Assembly: GCF_030409875.1 (NCBI RefSeq)
Contig: NZ_JAUFQR010000002.1
Location: forward strand, 1-5,000
Length of the DNA: 5,000 nt
Source: Chryseobacterium tructae
GTDB taxonomy: Bacteria; Bacteroidota; Bacteroidia; Flavobacteriales; Weeksellaceae
Direction of reading: 5' to 3'
Shown here: piece after piece, positions 1 to 5,000 of the stretch
Layout: each line of letters starts with the position of its first letter
Position numbering within the stretch: position 1 is the first letter of the stretch
Notes under the pieces: model-generated
The model's input: the letters and a program-made list of their open reading frames with translations, nothing else
Told to the model about the DNA's origin: nothing
The model's database searches: none
Position numbers and translations under genes: made by a program

Positions 1-570
1 AGCATTACGCTACCATTCACAAATTAATCCAGATACTGAGAAGCATTATGAAAGAAAGCTTAAGCATTTGGATAAAGAAATCAAAGAAGTAGAAAGCGCC
101 TTCCCCAACTTCAGGATAAAGACTTTAAGAAAACTAAAGAACTTATACAGTCCGTTTCCGGAATTGGAGAAAAAACCTCTTTACAATTGATGACGGCTAC
201 TTCAGGATTTAAAAATTTTAATTCAGCACAATCATTAGTTAAGTATTTTGGTTTAGCTCCTAGAATATATCAATCTGGAAAAAAATCGTATTCTCCTGGA
301 AAATGTCGCACTTCCAAGACTCATATACGAAGTTTATTGTATGTGTGTTCATGGACGGCGATTAAACACAATCCCCCATTGTAAAGAACTTTATTTAAGG
401 TTGTTAGCTAAAGGAAAACCTAAAAAAGTAGCACTCATCGCTGTATGCAATAAACTTTTAAGAATATGCTTTGGAGTAGTTAAAAACAAAGTCCCTTATA
501 ATTCTGATTATATAAAAGATAAAATTTTAACTTAAATAATTTGCAAATTAACATAGAACATCGGGGCTAG
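1..570 (+). mobile_element. Right portion of an IS110-family insertion sequence (boundary approximate)
   Basis: The transposase remnant implies an IS110-family element whose left part is outside the window. This family generally lacks terminal inverted repeats and target duplications, so the right end cannot be placed from sequence alone. The short non-coding stretch after the stop (536 to about 570, with TTGCAAATTAACATAG) is a plausible right end, and the AT-rich repeats beyond it look like host intergenic DNA. The end coordinate is a guess. In the IS110 subgroup the bridge RNA lies at the left end and in the IS1111 subgroup at the right end; the subgroup cannot be decided here. Confidence 0.5.
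2..535 (+). pseudogene. IS110-family transposase, C-terminal part, frameshifted and cut by the window edge
   Basis: IS110-family enzymes are DEDD-type transposases guided by an element-encoded RNA. Only the C-terminal (Transposase_20) half is present; the N-terminal RuvC-like half lies left of the window. Three frames must be joined. Frame 2 from base 2 gives a charged, coiled-coil-like helix (KHLDKEIKEVESA). From about base 100, frame 1 gives LPQLQDKDFKKTKELIQ, then SVSGIGEKTSLQL, a helix-hairpin-helix-like motif, then KYFGLAPRIYQSGKKS, the conserved GLaP/QSG block thought to carry the catalytic serine. At CCCCC (373-377) the frame moves to frame 2: dropping one C restores NPHCKELYLRLLAKGKPKKV and a normal C-terminus with stop at 533-535. 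The first break behaves as a missing base near 98-102 (GCC-CTT read as GCCTT), the second as an extra C. Either the copy is dead or these are sequence errors; the rRNA homopolymers make errors plausible. The family call is firm, inactivation is not. Confidence 0.85.
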
Positions 571-601
571 GGTAGGGGACATAAGTATAAATGACGAGCA
601 A

Positions 602-622
602 TAGGTAATAGGTAATAAGTAA
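602..622. repeat. 7-bp tandem repeat, three copies
   Basis: Two exact copies of TAGGTAA (602-608, 609-615) are followed by one variant, TAAGTAA (616-622). The period of seven is clear by eye. Such heptad repeats can arise by slippage; no function is implied. Confidence 0.8.
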
Positions 623-660
623 TGCTTGTTGACGTGATGTGTAATACTTGACATGTAATA

Positions 661-686
661 TATATTGAATGATTTTATTCAATATA
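661..686. repeat. Perfect 10-bp inverted repeat
   Basis: TATATTGAAT (661-670) and its exact complement ATTCAATATA (677-686) flank a 6-base loop, GATTTT. The stem has only two G-C pairs and no T run follows, so it is a weak terminator candidate. It could be a remnant of an element end or a protein-binding palindrome. Confidence 0.75.
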
Positions 687-748
687 ATAACTAGAAAATA
701 TTGTACAGGATCATAGTATCTTCTTATAAATACATGTTAAGCTTGGTC

Positions 749-778
749 TATTTGAGTGGGCTTTAGCCCACTCAAATA
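749..778. repeat. Perfect 30-bp palindrome (strong hairpin)
   Basis: Left arm 749-762 (TATTTGAGTGGGCT) and right arm 765-778 are exact complements around a central TT; a real hairpin would open to a TTTA loop. The GC-rich part near the loop makes it stable on both strands. It sits between the IS remnant and the rRNA promoters and could stop transcripts, but on neither strand is it followed by a proper T run: A-rich AAAT repeats follow on the + strand, and the same repeat, as TTTA, precedes it on the - strand. The GGGCTTTAGCCC core recurs at 810-826, suggesting a dispersed palindromic repeat family. Confidence 0.85.
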
Positions 779-796
779 AATAAATAAATAAATAAA
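774..796. repeat. (AAAT)n microsatellite, about 5.75 copies
   Basis: The tetranucleotide AAAT repeats without interruption for 23 bases, overlapping the right arm of the preceding palindrome. It is prone to slippage and may vary in length between strains. No coding frame crosses it. Confidence 0.9.
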
Positions 797-809
797 CAAG
801 TCCTTTTCC

Positions 810-826
810 TTTGGCTTTAGCCCAAA
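810..826. repeat. Second palindrome with the GGCTTTAGCCC core
   Basis: TTTGGCTTTAGCCCAAA is palindromic apart from one missing G in the left arm. It repeats the core of the 749-778 palindrome about 50 bases downstream. The shared core with different arms (GAGTGGG versus TTTGG) fits two members of one repeat family rather than a simple duplication. Confidence 0.65.
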
Positions 827-1041
827 CCTATTTCAAAATGATTCTGAAAACCTACCTTTATAGTATATATGTATAAATTTATTATTCCCATTTGTATGTC
901 ATAACGCCCATCTCCCCATAATTCCATTACTCCCCAACCCTCTCATTGTAATCTCCAAACAAATGTTTAAAATTTTTCTCTCAAGGTATCAGGGGGTTAG
1001 AAGTAAAATGTTACACAGATATGAATTTTAAGTTAAATAAG

Positions 1042-1074
1042 TTTGTTTTGCGTGGTAATAAGTTGTTATCTTTG
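1042..1074 (+). promoter_or_regulatory. Upstream rRNA promoter (P1), Bacteroidota type
   Basis: TATCTTTG at 1067-1074 matches the Bacteroidota -7 consensus TAnnTTTG exactly. A TTTG at 1042-1045 stands 21 bases upstream, close to the usual -33 spacing; a second TTTG at 1047-1050 is 16 bases away and fits less well. Transcription would start around 1080. The same TATCTTTG occurs in the downstream promoter, supporting tandem rRNA promoters. Confidence 0.6.
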
Positions 1075-1193
1075 CCCCACTGAAAAACGAAAGAGATTCG
1101 GTAAGCGCAGAAGGGCTTTTGGATAAGCAAAAACAATATGATACTTGATAAGATATAATCGAAAAAAGCTTTATAAGTTTTAGCAAATAAAAC

Positions 1194-1223
1194 TTGTGAG
1201 ATAAAATAAAGTTAGTATCTTTG
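1194..1223 (+). promoter_or_regulatory. Downstream rRNA promoter (P2), Bacteroidota type
   Basis: TTG at 1194-1196, a 19-base spacer, and TATCTTTG at 1216-1223 match the -33/-7 architecture used by the Bacteroidota primary sigma factor. The element is followed by GCAGTCCC, so the start is expected near 1229, giving a leader of about 270 bases before 16S. The region upstream (1141-1193) is very A/T-rich, as expected for a strong rRNA promoter. Confidence 0.75.
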
Positions 1224-1418
1224 CAGTCCCAATTAAGGGAGCGCAGGAGTATAGAGATTGAGGTTAAGGGAGGAATTAAGGTTACTTAAAAAAACTTTAA
1301 AAATTTTTCTTTCGAAACATTTGGTCATTACGAAAATAAAGTTTTTACTTTTTGCACTCGCAAATACGGAGCGACACTGACAGAAAGATTGCTTCGTTAC
1401 AAAGCGAAAGAAGAAAAA

Positions 1419-1430
1419 GATCATTGACAT
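1419..1430 (+). promoter_or_regulatory. boxA-like antitermination element before 16S
   Basis: GATCATTGACAT lies about 70 bases before 16S and recurs exactly at 3584-3595 before 23S. The placement, once in the leader and once in the spacer ahead of 23S, is that of boxA in rRNA operons, where NusB/NusE bind the RNA and prevent early termination. The sequence resembles TTCTTTGACAT-type boxA only loosely; the call rests on duplication and position. Confidence 0.5.
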
Positions 1431-1439
1431 ACAATATAA

Positions 1440-1489
1440 CAACCAAGTAAGGAAAAAAACTAAAGCGTTAAAAAAAACTTTGAGTGAGT
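1440..1489 (+). other. Left arm of the pre-16S processing stem
   Basis: Three blocks pair with the spacer after 16S: CAACCAA (1440-1446) with 3110-3116, AAAAAACTAAAGC (1454-1466) with 3095-3107, and CTTTGAGTGAGT (1478-1489) with 3079-3090, the last with two G-U pairs. The blocks are in opposite order on the two sides, as a continuous stem with internal loops requires. Such stems bring the ends of 16S together and are cut by RNase III-type enzymes. Confidence 0.8.
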
Positions 1490-1500
1490 CAGACAAACAT

Positions 1501-3029
<1,529 letters not shown>

Positions 3030-3255
3030 TAGAGCGTCTTTTAGACGATAAACAAAATTAGTATCGAGAGATACAAGTACTTATTCAAAGTAAAGCTTTA
3101 GTTTTTTGTTTGGTTGATTTATATTAAAAAAAATACAAAAACCCACTAGAAATTAGTAAAGGGATTGAGAGAGACAAAGAAGATAAAAGCAGAGAGAGAA
3201 AGACGAAGAAATTAGTCTATTATCTATCAGTCTATCATCTTTACGTCTAATAGAC
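3030..3255 (+). other. 16S to tRNA-Ile spacer
   Basis: This is the removed spacer. It starts with two small hairpins, CGTCT-TTT-AGACG (3035-3047) and GTATC-GAGA-GATAC (3061-3074), followed by the right arm of the 16S processing stem. A purine tract (3158-3211, about 89 percent A+G) and a pyrimidine-rich part with two AGTCTATYATCT-like copies follow. GTCTATTA (3215-3222) and TAATAGAC (3248-3255) form an 8-bp inverted repeat ending exactly where tRNA-Ile begins. Confidence 0.8.
3079..3116 (+). other. Right arm of the pre-16S processing stem
   Basis: Blocks 3079-3090, 3095-3107 and 3110-3116 pair with 1478-1489, 1454-1466 and 1440-1446 respectively, 32 pairs in all. Cutting here would release a 16S precursor that is then trimmed at both ends. 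Confidence 0.8.
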
Positions 3256-3329
3256 AGTCTCGTAGCTCAGCTGGTTAGAGCGCTACACTGATAATGTAGA
3301 GGTCGGCAGTTCGAGCCTGCCCGAGACTA
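3256..3329 (+). tRNA. trnI: tRNA-Ile (anticodon GAU)
   Basis: A 74-base cloverleaf that reads AUC/AUU codons. The acceptor arm AGTCTCG pairs with CGAGACT (3322-3328), with discriminator A at 3329. The D stem is GCTC/GAGC, the anticodon stem CTACA/TGTAG with loop CTGATAA and anticodon GAT at 3290-3292, the variable loop AGGTC, and the T stem GGCAG/CTGCC with TTCGAGC. CCA is not encoded (CTA follows) and must be added by nucleotidyltransferase. The Ile-Ala pair in the 16S-23S spacer is the common bacterial arrangement. Confidence 0.98.
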
Positions 3330-3432
3330 CTAATTAAAGGGATTTAAAGATTGAAGAATTTAAAGATTTAAAAATTAGCAGCGTTTAATTTTTAAATGAT
3401 AAAATCATTAAATATTTAAATCTTGACCTAGA
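3330..3432 (+). other. Spacer between tRNA-Ile and tRNA-Ala
   Basis: About 100 very AT-rich bases with nested inverted repeats. ATTTAAAAATTA (3366-3377) pairs exactly with 3386-3397 around an 8-base loop; AATGAT (3395-3400) pairs with ATCATT (3404-3409) around AAA; AAGATTTA (3363-3370) can instead pair with TAAATCTT (3417-3424). Some of these compete. They probably shape the precursor between the two tRNAs. Confidence 0.7.
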
Positions 3433-3506
3433 GGGGAATTAGCTCAGCTGGCTAGAGCGCCTGCCTTGCACGCAGGAGGTCAAGGGTTCGACTCCCTTAT
3501 TCTCCA
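3433..3506 (+). tRNA. trnA: tRNA-Ala (anticodon UGC)
   Basis: A 74-base cloverleaf reading GCN codons. The acceptor arm GGGGAAT (3433-3439) pairs with ATTCTCC (3499-3505) and contains the G3-U70 pair that marks alanine tRNAs for AlaRS. Discriminator A is at 3506. The D stem is GCTC/GAGC, the anticodon stem CCTGC/GCAGG with loop CTTGCAC and anticodon TGC at 3467-3469, and the T stem AAGGG/CCCTT. CCA is not encoded. It is co-transcribed with tRNA-Ile and both rRNAs. Confidence 0.98.
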
Positions 3507-3720
3507 CATATAGATGGTTTAATATTAAATAAGCAGATAGAGCCAAAAACAATATTTGCGAATTAGATCAGAAATAGCATAACGATCATTGACATTAACG
3601 GTAAAGACATCACAAAGAGATAACCGAGCACTTTCGAGTGCGAAGTTTACAAAAAAATATTGATAATTTTAAATTATCTAGAAAAAAATACTGAACTAAT
3701 AATAATATTAGGAAAGAAAT
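3507..3720 (+). other. tRNA-Ala to 23S spacer
   Basis: This removed spacer holds the second boxA-like site, a UUCG hairpin at 3628-3641 (GCACT-TTCG-AGTGC), and a palindrome at 3662-3678 (GATAATTT-T-AAATTATC). The last ~60 bases should contain the left arm of the 23S processing stem, whose partner would lie after 23S, outside the window. No gene is seen. Confidence 0.75.
3584..3595 (+). promoter_or_regulatory. boxA-like antitermination element before 23S
   Basis: An exact second copy of GATCATTGACAT, about 125 bases before 23S. The 12-base identity with 1419-1430, in spacers that otherwise differ, argues for a selected signal, most likely boxA for the Nus antitermination complex. Confidence 0.5.

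Positions 3721-5000
<1,280 letters not shown>

Larger units (their letters stand above)
536..1041. other. Intergenic stretch between the IS110 remnant and the rRNA promoters, no gene found
   Basis: No convincing coding sequence appears on either strand. The stretch is AT-rich and holds short repeats and palindromes, listed separately. From about 890 to 960 the + strand is pyrimidine-rich with several CCCC runs, and around 560-580 it is G-rich. No tRNA or known small RNA is recognisable. Confidence 0.7.
1225..1500 (+). other. Pre-rRNA leader
   Basis: This is the transcribed, removed 5' leader between P2 and 16S. It contains small hairpins, TTTGC-ACTC-GCAAA at 1351-1364 and TTCGTT-ACAA-AGCGAA at 1393-1408 (one G-U pair), then the boxA-like element and the left arm of the 16S processing stem. 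No ribosome-binding site with a plausible coding frame is seen. Confidence 0.75.

Noticed and set aside
602..622. CRISPR-like repeat
   Set aside because: Units are 7 bp with no spacers.
656..686. Similarity of the 10-bp hairpin to 16S helix 10 (ATATTGAATG near 1680-1705) as a 16S fragment
   Set aside because: The match is about 12 AT-rich bases and stops at the loop; chance is the simpler explanation.
749..796. Intrinsic terminator at the strong palindrome
   Set aside because: No T run follows the stem on either strand; it was kept as a palindromic repeat only.
774..796. Phase-variation switch at the AAAT repeat
   Set aside because: The repeat is not inside a gene, nor between promoter boxes, so length changes have no obvious target.

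Overview
The window is almost entirely a ribosomal RNA operon of a Bacteroidota bacterium, with the tail of an insertion sequence at its left edge. The 16S sequence reads like the Chryseobacterium group (Flavobacteriia, Weeksellaceae) throughout: the V3, V4 and V6 loops, the stretch after position 1400 and the unusual 3' end all fit my memory of that group. The AT-rich spacers, promoters of the TATCTTTG type and tRNAs without an encoded CCA agree. The genus rests on remembered sequence, not on a search.

Layout, all on the + strand. 1-535: C-terminal part of an IS110-family transposase, broken by two frameshifts. 536-1041: no gene; it holds the presumed right end of the element, a 7-bp tandem repeat, a 10-bp hairpin, a perfect 30-bp palindrome running into an (AAAT)n microsatellite, and a second palindrome with the same core. 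1042-1074 and 1194-1223: two Bacteroidota-type promoters in tandem. 1225-1500: pre-rRNA leader with a boxA-like element and the left arm of the 16S processing stem. 1501-3029: complete 16S rRNA. 3030-3255: spacer with the right arm of that stem. 3256-3329: tRNA-Ile(GAU). 3433-3506: tRNA-Ala(UGC). 3507-3720: spacer with a second boxA-like element and a UUCG hairpin. 3721-5000: the first ~1280 nt of 23S rRNA, cut by the window edge.

The operon works as one transcript. Tandem promoters drive it, boxA-like sites stand before 16S and 23S, and complementary arms around 16S fold into a long stem that a double-strand RNase would cut. The tRNAs are released by RNase P and 3' nucleases and receive CCA after transcription.

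Three points deserve attention. The 16S 3' end has UCUCA where CCUCC normally stands, so the anti-Shine-Dalgarno is not canonical; this is probably a lineage trait. Many homopolymer runs in 16S are one or two bases longer than expected, some inside near-universal sequence, and the transposase shows a +1 shift in a C run, which points to homopolymer errors in this assembly. The 23S GTPase-centre base equivalent to E. coli A1067 is G. I see no new gene system in the window.
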